Shown: positions 35,066-47,700 of the stretch, in pieces
Numbering within the stretch: the stretch's first letter is position 1
How the letters are laid out: the number at the start of each line of letters is the position of its first letter
Origin: Takashimella koratensis
Taxonomy: Eukaryota; Basidiomycota; Tremellomycetes; Trichosporonales; Tetragoniomycetaceae
Length of the DNA: 64,000 bases
Direction: 5' to 3'
Assembly (NCBI GenBank): GCA_003116875.1
Contig: BCKT01000003.1
Location: 1,063,185-1,127,184 of the forward strand
Notes under the pieces: generated by a model
The model's input: only the letters and a program-made list of their open reading frames with translations
Database searches by the model: none
What the model was told of the DNA's origin: nothing
Translations under genes and position numbers: made by a program

Positions 35066-35833
35066 GGTGCCGTATCAGGGGATTTCAGAGGGGCCAAGGT
35101 ATTGTAAAGAGTGGGGAGGGGGGGCGAGTGGGTGAAGAGAGATGGGTGTCTAGGTTGTTGCGGATGGGGGCGACGACGATGGTAATGACTTGGACAGCGA
35201 CAATGACAGCGAGCATCCACGCAATGACGAAGGGACCGCTTCCTATCACCCGCCGATAGGCATGCAGACATTGGCCCATCAAGCGGCCGTGCCTATCTAA
35301 TTCACCCTTGCCACGCCTACCCCCGATCATACTACTGTACTTCCACCATCGGCCGAGAGCGGACAAATCCGACGGCCGGGATGCTCGGCATCTTTCCCAA
35401 AATACCCCATCACACAAGGTCACAACAAAAAACTCATAACCGTCGCCTGTCGTCCTCTCTCTCTCTCTCTCTCTCGGTCTCTGTCTTCGTCGTCTCCGTC
35501 TCGGCCTCAACTCCACTCTCACATATAATAAAGCAGGGGCCACCAGACCGTCGCCAGAACGCAAGTCTCTACCTGCTTGTTGTCGGACGGGCCTTCGCGT
35601 TTCAAGATCTGTGACTAAGCCGATCAACCAGGTCCGACTCGAAACCTCTTGTTTTTACCGAGAAATTGGTCAGCCAGATCTCTGACCTGCCTGTCGCGCG
35701 ACTCGACTCTTCTTGGCTCTTCTCGTCACTATCCACGAAGCCCGCTGTTCTCGTCCGCTCGCTCGGCTTGGTTCCATATAAGCGTACACGTGCCTGCCTC
35801 TCGTCGGCTTTTTTTTTGTATGCCTCGCCAAGA
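35066..35833. promoter_or_regulatory. Divergent VPS18/MFS intergenic region
   Basis: This 768-bp gap holds both promoters. A CT repeat at about 35455-35475 lies on the MFS side. No coding segment is supported. Confidence 0.5.
35455..35475. repeat. CT dinucleotide repeat
   Basis: About ten CT units in the VPS18/MFS intergenic region. Confidence 0.9.
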
Positions 35834-38256
35834 ATGAACGATCTCGAGAAGGGCGAGTTACTTTCTTCCGGTCTGGACAAAGCCGATCTCCCACTCTCGC
35901 CTCTCCCACCAAACCCACCAGCCTCCATCCCCCCATCTAAACCCACTTCCAATCCATCCCCACCTTCCGCCGCGCCCGTACCCACCTTTCCACCACTTCG
36001 CCAAACCACCACCGCCCTCTCCACGCTCTCGAGGCGCGACGCCGCTCTCGCTCTCGCCAACTTTGATACCTCACCACACAATGCGCGTAACTGGCCCAAC
36101 CGCAAGAAATGGCGAACAACACTCATCGTAGCACTCACAGCGTTCATCACCACTTGTGGGAGTAGTATATCGGTTCCGGGAATTCATGCGGCAATGGCGG
36201 ATTTCGGAGAGACGAATGAGAAGATTGGGATTTTAATTACTTCCTTTTATGTTTTGGGTTTGGGGTGAGTGACGCGGACAGGTTCAGAGAGGGGATCGAC
36301 GAGCAAAGTGTGGTGTGTAATGTCGCTGATAAACATATCAGTACCGGACCATTCATCTTTGCGCCCGTGAGCGAGCTCTGGGGCAGACAAGCAGCGTACC
36401 ACTCCAGCGAGTCGCTGTTCATCCTCTTCTGTCTCGGGACCGCTTGTTCTCAAAAGTGAGCCTCAAGCCTCATCCCACCCACCACCTTCACTGACAGAAA
36501 ACAGTATGGCCACCTTGATCATTCTTCGTTTGTGAGTTCTGGACCCTCGCTCTGAAGCACGACTTGGCGACTGCAGACAAATTGCTGAGTACATCGATTA
36601 GCTTCTGTGGCGTCTTCGGTTCCATCGGAACGGCCCTAGGTGTAGCCACCTGCGCAGATGTGAGTATGACAATTTTTCTATCTTCTTGAGCACACACCGT
36701 GAGCTGATGATTCTCTCAGATGTTCGCACCGGATCAACGTGGTCGACCTGTCAGTATCTACTCGCTAGGTCCATTCGCCGGTCCCGTTCTCGGGAACATG
36801 CTGTGAGTGAGACTACGTACCTTGGACTGCGGAAGGCGACCTTGACTGGTGTTTGATAGGGGATACTGGCTCGTGCTTGCTGGCTGGCGATGGTTGTTCT
36901 GGTTCATCACCATTCTCGCCGCTGCCAATTGGGTTCTTCTGCTATGTCTCACCGAAGAGACTTTTGCTCCGTGAGCAGAACACAATCCACTTTCCATATC
37001 CAATACACAGTACCTTGCTGACTTGTGATTCCTCCGTCTTTCTACCCTCTTCCTTACCCAGTGTGCTGCAGAAGAAACTAATGTACATGGTCCGACACCC
37101 TCAACCCGAAGCCGTGACCTGGTCCGAGCGACTCTCACCTCGCCGTGCGGTTCGGAACCTCGCTTGGATGCAGACCATGGTCTCGGGCAATGAAGCTCGG
37201 GCAGTATTCTATCGAGCCGTGTCGAGGCCACCTAGGTTGTTGTTGACCAACCCGGTAGCGTTCATCTTCAGTGCCTATTACTCTTATATCTATGGTTAGT
37301 CGTCATTGAGCTGTCCACTACTCCTTAACTGTTGTACAAACTTTTCAGCGCTTTACTTGACCCGAGCTGACGGGCTGCCCCTCGTAGGCATCATCTACGT
37401 CTTCCTAGTCTCGGTCCCGCTGTTATTCGGCTCAGCGCCATACAACCGCGCCGGTCTATTCTCCTACCAATGGTCTGCGGGGACCTTGTCCTTGTCATAT
37501 ATCGGCATGGCGATCGGGTTCCTGGCTGCTTCCGCTACGGCGTCAAATTTGCAAGATCGGATCCACAAGCGTTTGTCGAAGCGGAACGGTGATGGCGCCG
37601 CTGGTCAGCCCGAATACCGTGTGAGTAGTTCTTTGCAACCTCTCTTCTCCCCTTGACGGTCGTCTCTGAGTAAAGGTACTGACTTATGGACCTGTTAAGC
37701 TCGTCTTAACGCAAGTGGGGATGATCATCATGCCAATTGGTTTATTCATTTTCGTGCGTCTAGCTCTTTAGTAATCACAAAGAGGTATAGCTGACCAGAT
37801 ATCTAGGGTTGGACAGCCAACGCACATACGCACTGGATCGGGCCTCAAATTGGAAACTGCCTCGTCGCATACGGTCTGATGCTTGCATTCAACACGATTC
37901 AGAATTTCATCGTTGATGCGTTTTACCCATATTCATCTGCTGCCACTGGAGGTGCAACTACTGTAAGTGAACCCTTTTCCAAAAAAAATGACAGCTGACT
38001 AGTTTTGCGCAGATGCGTTCACTCGTTGCTTGTATTCTACCCATCTTCTCTGCCGACCTGTTCGGTAACCTTGGCTGGGGATGGGGCTGTAGCTTGCTCG
38101 CTTTTGTTGCTCTCATCGCTGTTCCTGCACCTGCTATCGTGAGTGTGGCCCTTCCCATAATTAAGTTCCATACGTTATCCGGTATAGATGAGCTAATGTG
38201 CTTAGATGTTCTTGTACGGGAAACGATTACGAGAGAAGTACAAGTTCGTCGATTGA
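35834..38256 (+). CDS. MFS transporter, DHA1 (drug:H+ antiporter) type
   Basis: Twelve exons (35834-36264, 36342-36455, 36505-36531, 36602-36659, 36720-36802, 36860-36970, 37062-37294, 37349-37620, 37700-37753, 37807-37962, 38013-38138, 38206-38256) total 1716 nt, giving 571 residues. A Pro/Ser-rich cytosolic N-terminus of about 90 residues precedes NWPNRKKWRTTLIVALTAFI, the start of the first helix. Family signatures are the motif TGPFIFAPVSELWGRQ after helix 2, GPFAGPVLGNMLGYWL (motif C-like) and the second-half helices such as MIIMPIGLFIFGWTANAHTH. Relatives export drugs, polyamines or small metabolites at the plasma membrane. No substrate can be assigned. The protein ends KYKFVD. Confidence 0.88.
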
Positions 38257-38549
38257 TCTATCTTCGACCATCATCAATTGTCTCTCTCTCTCTCTCATCT
38301 AGTCATCATCTAGGGACAATTCACGCCCTTCATCACGCCATCAATACTGTATCATAAACACTTCACTTTCGGGCCACTACTGCCGTCCCCTACATGTCGT
38401 CTTAACTCGCAATATCTGCGAGCTCTTTAGACGTTACTCTACCCATGTATATCATCTCACATCCAGAGTGAGATCTCTGAGAGGGGGCTGGTTGGGAGTT
38501 GCAGCTCTACAGGCTTTGATCACACATCTCTTGTTCACAAATTCCAGTT

Positions 38550-39721
38550 CTATCGCTCGGTCGACTTCACCCTCCACATGATCCACAGATTGCCCTTGGG
38601 CATATCCACCTTTGCCTCTTCCACAAAACCCCACCGTTCCGCCATGGCGGAAATCGATGCTGGAGTTCGAAGACCCAGCGAGTCGTGCTTGGACCGAATC
38701 CACTCGGCGTCAAACTATTCCGTCGAGATGATTTGAAATGCCAAGATATGTTTGGATGGAGCGAAGATAGAAGTGTTAAGAAGGAAATTCAGTTCACGAT
38801 CAGCATTAGATCGCTTTCTGTGCACCCCGAGTCGGTCTCTCTCGCTGAAGGAAGAATCGACTCATCACGGTTTTGACGGTACGTACCTTGGCATCTCCAT
38901 CACTTCGATACGACCCATCGTCATTCTTGTAAGGTCCGTACGCTGCGATCCAGCCATTGATGGGATCCAAAACCGCCCGACCGTCCGTCGTCATCGGTGA
39001 GAGGTGCTTGAAGACTTCTTCTGGTAGACCTTCGGGACAGCAGTGAACCAGATTGACTATGCCGCAGGATGAAGGTCGATAGAAAGATGAAACAACAATA
39101 GCCGTCAGCACATGATTCGTCTGGCCTGATAAGAGTGGGATGAAAAAACACCGAGTCATCATGATCAACTCACGCATTACCACTCCCTCAAATGGACCTG
39201 TGGATTCCTGCTTCACCGCACTGAGCAACTGCCTCCAATCCTCCTCGACACTGATATCCAATCGGTGCGCAGGTCTCAAGTTCTTCCCTTCCGTCTCAAA
39301 TCCTCCATTTATAGCCCTAATTGTGTCGAATCCCAGACAGAGACACCTCATCAGTACATACACCTATGGCAGGATGGATTTAAGAGACCTGGTCCTTACG
39401 AACAGTGAACTCACGCAACTTCCCCTTCGTCCCGACCTGTACCCCACCACTCCACATCTTTCCAAACTTCTGAGAACGCACGAATATGCTCATAAGGGTA
39501 GCTAGCGAGCTCCAGAACCTTTCGCTTGGACGAGGAGGAAGGGGCGGTAGCGCGGGAAAGGAGAGGATTGAGGACGTCGAGTACGGGTCCAAGGTTCCGT
39601 GCAGCCGAGCCTGTAGAGTCGGGAATGAGCAACACGCAGGGTATATTTTGGGTGATGGAAAGGGCGGAAACGATGAGGCGAGTGACTTACCTGGCTGCGA
39701 TATGATCGATGGGTAGGACAT
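38550..39721 (-). CDS. DUF938/METTL26-like methyltransferase-fold protein with degenerate SAM motif
   Basis: Exons in transcript order are 39721-39691, 39610-39415, 39316-39174, 39056-38887 and 38714-38550, giving 234 residues in phase. Family marks are GPVLDVLNPLL near the N-terminus, KRKVLELAS before motif I, NLVHCCPEGLPEEVFKHLSP, AAYGPYKNDDGSY, FDAEWIRS and the C-terminal VDMPKGNLWIMWR. The last exon was chosen over an earlier short one because it completes this conserved end. The SAM-binding loop after LELAS normally reads Gly-Thr-Gly or similar; here it is Tyr48-Pro49-Tyr50. SAM binding is therefore doubtful, although the rest of the fold is conserved. The substrate of the family is unknown. 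The start lies 288 bp from the divergent ARL3 start. Confidence 0.78.
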
Positions 39722-40009
39722 TGAGGAGGGGACGACAGGCGGACGACAGGGGGGACAAAGGACAAAGGACAGACCGATAAACGTCACCTGAAATCCCGGA
39801 TCAGTGATCGACGCAAGCGGAGACAGGGGAGATGTCCGCTTGGCGCATGCTTCGCATTACTACGGTGCGTCCCTCCCTACTCTTGTCCCGTTTCCCGTTT
39901 ACCGGTTTCGACCTATTGTCCGTTGCTCTCTCCATCCTTTACGTACCCACCTCAGCTCAACTCCCCTCGACCCAGGCTTAACCCGGCGGCCCGCATCCAG
40001 TAGCCAGCC
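39722..40009. promoter_or_regulatory. Short bidirectional promoter, DUF938-like / ARL3
   Basis: The two start codons are separated by 288 bp with no other gene between them. Transcription of both genes must initiate within or near this stretch. Confidence 0.5.
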
Positions 40010-41459
40010 ATGTATCACCTCCTCCGTGGTCTGCACGAGCATCTTACGCGCAAAGACGAGTACTCGGTCGTCATCATTGGTCTTGACAATGTACGTGATC
40101 GTTGAGCACGATCCCAGGGCGGAGGTTCGGGTTTCGCTATTGGTTGTTCAAGTTGGAACCCGCATCGCGGTCGCCGTTCAGCTTGGTGTGGCCTGTGGCG
40201 ATCAAGCGAGGCAAGATCTCTTCATTGAAGTGGATGATGCTAATCTTCCTGCTCTTTCCTCATACGTTCCACTCGCGCCGGTTTGACATGAACAGGCAGG
40301 GAAAACAGTAAGTTCCTTCCCTCTCCTCTGGAGCTCTTCCCGGCGGCAGGCAGCGTGTATTTAGCATCCCTCGCTTTCATCTTCCATTGATCAGGCCTTG
40401 CTACCGAAACTGACGTGAATGAATCATAGACAATGCTGGAACAGATCAAGACGCTGTATAATCCCGTCCCAGGCATGCCAGCGGACAAGATTGGCCCAAC
40501 GGTTGGTCAGAACAGTACGTCACAGGCCTTGACCTCCTCGCAGTCACCCTTGGCTGACGCACGTTGCCTGGGCATTAGTCGGCAAGATCTCCCTTCCATC
40601 GACGACATTGCACTTCTTCGACCTAGGCGGACAACGGGATATCCGGTCAATCTGGCCAAAGTACTACGACGAGTGTCATGCGGTCGTTTTCGTCTTGGAT
40701 GCGGTGGACCAAGGTCGACTGAGTGAGACGTGGGAGGTCTTTGGTGCGTTTGTGTTCACTATCCAACTGCTCCGTGCCTTTTCGTTACCGTTTCCCTTGG
40801 CTTCCCCTCGCACTTGTCACGGGCTTCACTCGCCTCGTGTCAAGGACAACCTCCTTAGCCACTGACGCTTACTTCCACATCTCTTACAGACGAAGTAATC
40901 AACAGCCCTCGACTACTCAACTTACCCCTCCTCCTGGTCGCAAACAAGCAAGACGCCCCTTCCTCCCTCTCCGTCGCTGAAGTCCGTGAATCGTTCGACG
41001 CATGGCAACGGTCCCGACCTTCTCGGCAAGCCAAGGCGCAAGCGAACGAGGAGGGTGTGAACTCGAGCGCGACCGGGAAGAGTGGAAGCGGGAAGGGAGA
41101 AACAGGTGGAAAGGCTGGTAAAGGGAACAGCGGGGATGATGAGGAGGTGAATGGGTGGGATGATGATGGTGCGGCAAGAGATGAGAGAGCCGCCAGCTTA
41201 GATGTGATGGGCGTGTCGGCGCTAACAGGGTGAGTGGGACTGATACGTCCTTCGAGGGTTGACTTGGCGCTGAACCTGTGGCTGACCACTTGATTCGCCT
41301 GGTCGTAGCGAGGGTGTTCGAGACGCTGTCAACTGGCTGTACATCCGAGTACAGAACGCTCGCAAGATGTGAGCTGCTCTAATCTAGTCTGTATATCAGA
41401 CCCAGCGCTGACTTTTCCTGAACACCCTGCTGGCCATCCTCAGCGACGATCGGTCCTAG
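40010..41459 (+). CDS. ARL3: Arf-like small GTPase, Arl3/ARFRP1 type
   Basis: Exons 40010-40090, 40296-40307, 40430-40514, 40579-40743, 40890-41229, 41309-41368 and 41444-41459 give 252 residues. Arl3/ARFRP1 acts at the trans-Golgi, recruiting Arl1 and golgins. The N-terminus is MYHLLRGLHEHLTRKDEYS, lacking the usual Arf glycine-2 but matching the Arl3 start, whose yeast member is N-acetylated. Nucleotide motifs are GLDNAGKTT (P-loop), PTVGQN (switch I), DLGGQRDIRS (switch II), NKQD and SALTGEGV. The P-loop residues AGKT are encoded by a separate 12-nt exon. A hydrophilic Gly/Lys/Asp insert of about 55 residues (near 157-212) lies between NKQD and SAL, and accounts for the extra length over the usual 200. 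Confidence 0.92.
40296..40307 (+). other. 12-nt micro-exon encoding the P-loop of Arl3
   Basis: GCAGGGAAAACA, with flanking acceptor (AACAG) and donor (GTAAGT), encodes Ala-Gly-Lys-Thr. Without it the GTPase lacks its P-loop lysine, although the frame is kept. Confidence 0.88.
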
Positions 41460-43776
41460 GCGTCGTAGCGATACCGACAACGTAGGACGAACGAGAAGAA
41501 GGCGGGTTTGTTTGTATCATTTTTTCGCACGGTCACACCAGCTCGGTGTTGTTAATCTAGAGTTTGACATCATGAACATCTGGCGTTTCGTATTCCAAAC
41601 GCAGACAGGCCTGGCTGCTGGGGGTTGAGTGCAATCGGTTTCCTCCTTGATCGGGATGACGTGTTACTGTGCTGTAATCATTGAGCCTCTTCTTAGAAAC
41701 AGCTCCCATCACGTACCTATCCACGTCCCATGTCCCATTGCAGCGAGATCCCCCGTCGAGGCGCTACGCGTCGGAGCGTCTACCCACTGTCCCTATCCCG
41801 GACCCGGACCCGAAGGACTGGCTCAAGTCTAACCCCGACTGACGACATGCGCTACGCACGCTCACTAGCCGGATCACATGGGCATCGACGCCCGCGGCCC
41901 AACGGGACAAGCAGGGCGCTCAGCACGGGGACAACAAGGTTTAATTCTTCGGTCAGCCGATTACGTTTCAGTTCCAAGCCGTCCTGATCAAGCCGAGAGC
42001 CGAGACTGTAACTTTGACTGAAAGGGGACCCGGGACTGGGATCGGGGTTGGGAGTCAAGCCGTGCGTGCAAGCGGTGTCGTGCCTTGCGGCTAGAAGGTC
42101 GTGGCTGAAGCAGTAGGAGTGGGTTTAGTGGACATCACTCATGGGAAATGCGCAAGTAGGAGACGGAGTTTGTGTTCCCAGGTCCTGTCCTGGCTTTGGT
42201 TGGGTTCGTTGATTAGGTAGGCTGGTTCCTCGTTCAGTCCCCGGTCTATAGCCCTCGGCTGGATACAAGCCATAAGCGAGAGGATGCCCGTTGTCTCTGT
42301 CCTGGCAAACTCGTAGCATTGGTAGCCTGGGAATACAGCTTGCAGGCGCGCTCAGCTGAGCCTGCGACGCATACCCACCCGGCGGTTCCTTGAAACACGC
42401 TGCATGCACATTTCTGCGTTCTGGTGCACTCCTCTGCGTTCAGTTGCTCGCCTCTGCGTTCAACATGACACATCACTCACCAGTCTGTACATGTGCATAC
42501 CCGGCCGCGGAATGCAATCCGATCCAAGAAGCTATGAATGGTGGTGGAGGTCGTTGGGTAGGAGGAAACGCCACCTACGCCGGATGTCTTTCCTGCGACT
42601 ACGCTAAGGGGCCGTGTCCCTGGAAGAACCTAGACTAGTGTGTGCCGGGGAATGAGCGGACGCGGGTATCTGCGAAGACACGGAGACGGACACAAAGCTC
42701 TCTCTTCGCAGCTGTAGGAACGAACATCCCCTCCCATCTCATCCCCCCAAACGCCAGTGTGTCCACAGGGCCAGGCACTACTTTTTTGTGGGTGTCTTCT
42801 AGTTTTTTTTTTGGGCTGATTTCGTGGTCAAACCTTGGAGCTTGTTTTCCTCGAATCCACAGTTTTTGACCCGTCCCACCAGACAAGTCATAAACCACCG
42901 GCTAGGGCAAGACAGTGCGGGACAGGGTACAGTATGCCAGCCGATGTTGGAGGCGAAAGGAAAAAAAAAAGATCAAGACGCACAGCGGTGTTTCGGCTAG
43001 CCACGAGATGGGAGATGGGAGATCAGGAAAGGGCATAGAGACGGCTTGTTACGAGGTTTGCGCCATGTGGTGCGCGTGAAAGAGGACCGATGGGGACGCG
43101 CAACCACCAGGCGGGGACTAACGGTGGGATGGGGTAAGAGGCTCGTAGACGCCTTTCCGTGCACCGTCGGGTCCGAGTAGAGGTGAACCGCAGGTAACGC
43201 AACCCAGAGCGCCTCTACGCGATTCACCCTCGTCTACCTGATTTTCTTCGCCTTGTGTAAGCCAAGACGTGGATTTTGAGCTGCACTGCGCCTGGCCCGG
43301 ACGGATTCAGCACGGACGGTTGTTCGGGCGTATGTGATGTTGTCGGCATTTCGGGAATGCCGCTCCTTTCTTCACGGCTGGGCGGCAGGCAGTGGAGCAA
43401 AGGAGCAGGGGTGGGAGCAGACGAGAGGCAGGTGTGAAAGGAGGTGAGGAGGGGGACGAGGATGTGAGCCAGATCGACAATTCCGGGACCTGAATCTGCG
43501 CAGACCTGAGCAGTGAATCTGACCTGAACTGACATCGCCTGGCGCCCCCACCTCACCCACTACGTGAACTCTCAAGACGATTGCCAATGACTCAATACAT
43601 CGATGCAATCGCGAGTAACCAGTGGACGCACTACCCCCATCATCCAGTTGGAATACGTTTTGTTACGACACGATTATATGCAGTACCTTTGTCTTTGTAA
43701 ATGAGATTGGGATGAGCGATTGAGGTTCGGGAACCCGACGCCTCTGTCGATCACCTCCCGAGTCCCGAGGATCTCC

Positions 43777-43830
43777 CCCTCCCCCTCCCCCCTCCCCCTC
43801 CCCCTCCGCTCCTCCTCCTCCTCCTTCTCC
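43777..43830. repeat. CCCCCT-type mirror-repeat polypyrimidine tract
   Basis: Tandem CCCCCT units grade into CTC repeats on the + strand. Confidence 0.85.
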
Positions 43831-44739
43831 CCTTTCAGTCAACCTGTAGTGGACTGGAACGAGTGGTCTGGGTGGATATCCGATTACTTTTTCTCGTCCC
43901 TAGCGCTCTTTGCCGGACGCTGACGTTCAGGGTAAACAAAAAAAAGTGTCGGTCGACCCAGGGACCGCGGAGAGAGCGAGAACAGGATTGATGCAGCGAA
44001 ACCCTGGAAAGGCTCTGTCTGTGTGTTTCTCCATCACTGAACGTCAGCGGGTGGCTTGTCTCTTCCGCAATCGAGGGGCAAACAAAAGAAAGACCAAAAC
44101 GAACAGATCCCGCACCAACCCAGCGGCTCCCTTCCAATAAGAGGACTTGCGCACTTGGGTATATGCAAACTCCGAAAAGCCTGGACTCTGGGAATCACCA
44201 CCATACGCATGGACGGGTTTGATTTGCACAGCAGGCGTGTTCCAGCGATTCGGCGCGGTTGCAGACCACTCCAATTGTCGTCAGCACCACTCGGAGGGAA
44301 CCCCCGGGCGGCCAAGGAGTGACGCTACGTCGCCTCCCTGTCGCTTTGTGAAAGTCAGGGCGGACGTGGGGGATGGCGGGCCTGGTCTAGCGCGAACCCG
44401 CAATCCCACCTGCTCATCCCCCCTCGCCCATCTCTGCCCATCTTCTCTCTGTCGCCGACGACAATGAGAGACAGGTTGGATTTCTTAGCGCGAAATCTTC
44501 TTTTCAAATAAATAATGAAACCAAGAGCATGAGGAGAGGAAAAAACCCCGCCTTCCCCTCATCGATGCCTGCGAGGAATTAACAAACCTGAACGTCTTTT
44601 CGTTCCTGAGCAGAAAATGAATAAAAAGGAAAATAATAATACCGAGCAGAGATGAGAAGCAGCAAGGACGTGCACCTGGAACGCCTCCAAAACGCTCTAG
44701 ACTCTTGACCGCCCTCCTTCTCCCTTTGCTCGTGTCCAC

Positions 44740-44742
<3 letters not shown>

Positions 44743-44768
<26 letters not shown>
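44743..44768. repeat. Poly-C run (26 nt)
   Basis: An uninterrupted C run in the gene-poor region. Confidence 0.9.
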
Positions 44769-44770
<2 letters not shown>

Positions 44771-47700
44771 CTCCCTTCCCCCTTCCCTTCCCTTGCCTCC
44801 TGTCGTAATGCATCTTTCGCACTGGGCTAGAGAAATGACTCCGGGATTCGCTCCTGTAGGGAAATGTCATGAGTCAGTCAAGGGCACTCTATTGCGTAGG
44901 CAGCTTGACTGAACCGACGGGACATGGGGGGGAGTTCATTGGGCGCTCACTCGCCGCTGACATTGACTACTGCCGTTCACCTTTCCTGGACCTGTTTCCC
45001 CGGCTGTGCTTTACGTCGCCTGCAGCGAACCCGCTCGCTCGGAGAGAGAGGGGGAGACGCCATTCCCATCATAAATATAGTCCTTTTGAGAACCGAAACC
45101 TTGATTATCCCTTCTTTTCGTATATCCCTTCCATTCTCCTTTACCCACTTTTCCTCTCTTTCAACCACTCGCCTCGACCTCGTTCGGATTCGCGCCCTCA
45201 CTGTAGCCCTCCTGTACGACCTTGCTGGGATACGACACGATCTCGAGTGTTCTTCTAGCTCCATCTGACAGCGGTGAGTGAGCTTGTTCCGACACTGCGG
45301 CCAGGCGTTGGCCGATTGTTTATTCCTCTTCCGTCCCTTTTGTTTATCTTTGGGTTTGTGATCATACCACCCCACGGGGATTTTTTTTGGGCAAAGGTGA
45401 AATTTCAAACAAACTACAAACAAGGTTGCCCAGAGATCAACTTCAAAAGCTTGTTCTCTCATTCCGCTGGAAGGTGGTGCTTGGCTCGGCAGGCGTGATG
45501 CCGACTGGAGACGCGATGTCGTGTTGGGGAACCAGCTTTTGCCAATGGGATCAGCCAACGCTCAAGCGACGGTGGGGCATTCCGCGGGGGCGAGTGACGA
45601 AAGGAAGTGTCGATCTTCCAAGCTTGCACAGCCCATTGGACGGCAAGTGTCCTTCAGCCTTTGTTGCACTGACGCACTTGGGAGGCGTGGCATACCGAGA
45701 AAGTTAGGTAGAAGGCGTTGTCTCTGGTTGCCGAGCTGGCAGGGTGGTATTGTCGCGCTTTGGGAGCGGTGTATGGAGGTGGAGAGATCTGGAAACGAGC
45801 TCTCTTTTACGACCAGGTGCTGCCAACGCCTGATCTCTGCCGTCTCCGCGCGATCTCAGGCTCTGCCCGTTTCATCTTGCTTGCGTCACTTGGTACTAGC
45901 TTGCTGACACTGATTTCTGACACTCTCGACATCGCCGATCCTCTTTACCCTTGTCCCTTACCCCTTGCATCCCGTTCGGCCCCCGGCTTTCGATCAACTT
46001 CCATCGCTGATGGGAAATCGCGGCCCCAAACCTAGGCCTTGATTGGCTCGCCCTTGTCGCCCATCTATCCAGAAATCTCGTGTGAGCCAGCCTGCTGGTC
46101 TAATTTGTCCCCGCTCCCAGTTGGCTTCACGGCGTCGGCTTCTGGTTCCTCTCACTTGTCGTCCCTTGTTGTCCTCGCTAGTGGCAGGGGAAGACGACCA
46201 CCGACAACCTTGCCCGCGCCAATTGAATTCTAAAGGTTGTGGTCAGTCTCCCAGCGGTGCGCACGGAGGGGAACCGCAGACCGACCAGGAATACACGGCG
46301 AGATCATCTTTTTAAACAGGGAGAAAAGAAACAAACTCGGGCGCACGAATCTCTTTATTGGAACCCTCGTGCCATTCCCCACCTCGTTTCTGTCCAATCA
46401 CCCTTCGCACCATCCTCCCCACTTGCCTGCTCACCTGACCAAGTGGCGTTCTCGATTGCAGTCCAGGTCCCGTGGGACCGAGGTATCGACGATTGGATCG
46501 CGCTCGAGACAAAGGCTCGACCCCAAGGCACAACCCAAGTTCCCGCGAGGATTGTTACATCAACGATCGCTCTATCTCATATCTCGCTTGCTTCACTCCG
46601 CAGCGATAACGCCTCAGCCATTGCGCCTGTTCCCATCCCATCGTCTCTCATCTTCATCGGTTGGATCTGGGCGAGCTCAAACGTCAAGCGTGGTGACGTG
46701 ATTGGTGCCCTGTTGGTCTCCATAGTCGACGAACCTTTTCCCGCTCGTTGTCACCGCAATCCGGCATTCGAGATTACCTCTTACTCGCCATCGCCCTTGC
46801 ATCGCCTTGATCGTTTTGTCAGGGGAACAAGCCTACCCGACGGCACACTCAATCTCGTGAGAAGGGGCTAAGAACGAACGGAACTTGTTGTTTCTGGAGG
46901 GGCAACGGCTGGCGATTACGAGAAATCCGCGCACAAACGTACGACGTCAATTTCTTGCTGCGAGGGCTAGTCTTCCCCTCCGCGTCTCCGGATCAGCGGC
47001 TCCATCCTTACCCTCGTGCTCGTGTCTTGCGGCAACGCATGTTCTAGACTAAGAACGGAGCCGGTTGGACAAAGCTTAAAGTTTGCTAGACGGCTAGTGG
47101 GGAGGTCAAACAGGAGGAGGATTGTTCGGGTCGCACGGGCCCGTTGGGTCGGTTTCGAGTGTTCGGACGCTGAGTAGAGTCATCAGTCTTGTCGGACAGG
47201 TTCGGTGGGGAGTTGAAAGTCGTGAGTCTAGAGTCTAACAATTGGTGGGGGATGGTGGGGGAAGCGGTGGGTGTGGGTTCATGGGCTTTTTGTTCTGGGC
47301 TGGTCGCATTCCACTGGATTTCCATATCGTGACGGCGCTGATGAGTCGTGATGACAACAGACACCTACGACAGCATCCATTTCCTCGGGCTAGCTACGGG
47401 TGGAACCTTGCTTCCGGCAATCCACAACCTGGCACCCCAATCCAAGTTCATAACTCTATTATACTGCCATCCGCTTCCCAGCTCCCTGCTCTCTCCTCGC
47501 GGCATTCATCAACCTTGACCTCTCCGTCCCTCTCCCTCTGCCCCTTCCTCCCTCTTCTTCTCCCTCCAAACCTTGTTTTTCCTCTCTCCTCTCTTCCATC
47601 TCCTCTTTCCCTCGCCTCAACTCTTAAGGACTCTCTCCCCCTCTTTTCTTCGTCTCCCACCTCTTTTCTTTCCACTTCACTTCACCCCACCGTACCACCC

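Noticed and set aside
38806..38875. Alternative short last exon for the DUF938-like gene ending QKAI
   Set aside because: It closes in frame but lacks the family C-terminus, whereas 38550-38714 supplies the conserved FDAEW and VDMP segments in phase.
46239..46871. 210-codon frame in the gene desert
   Set aside because: It opens with GTG rather than ATG, shows no family motif, and overlaps other frames of similar length in this region.
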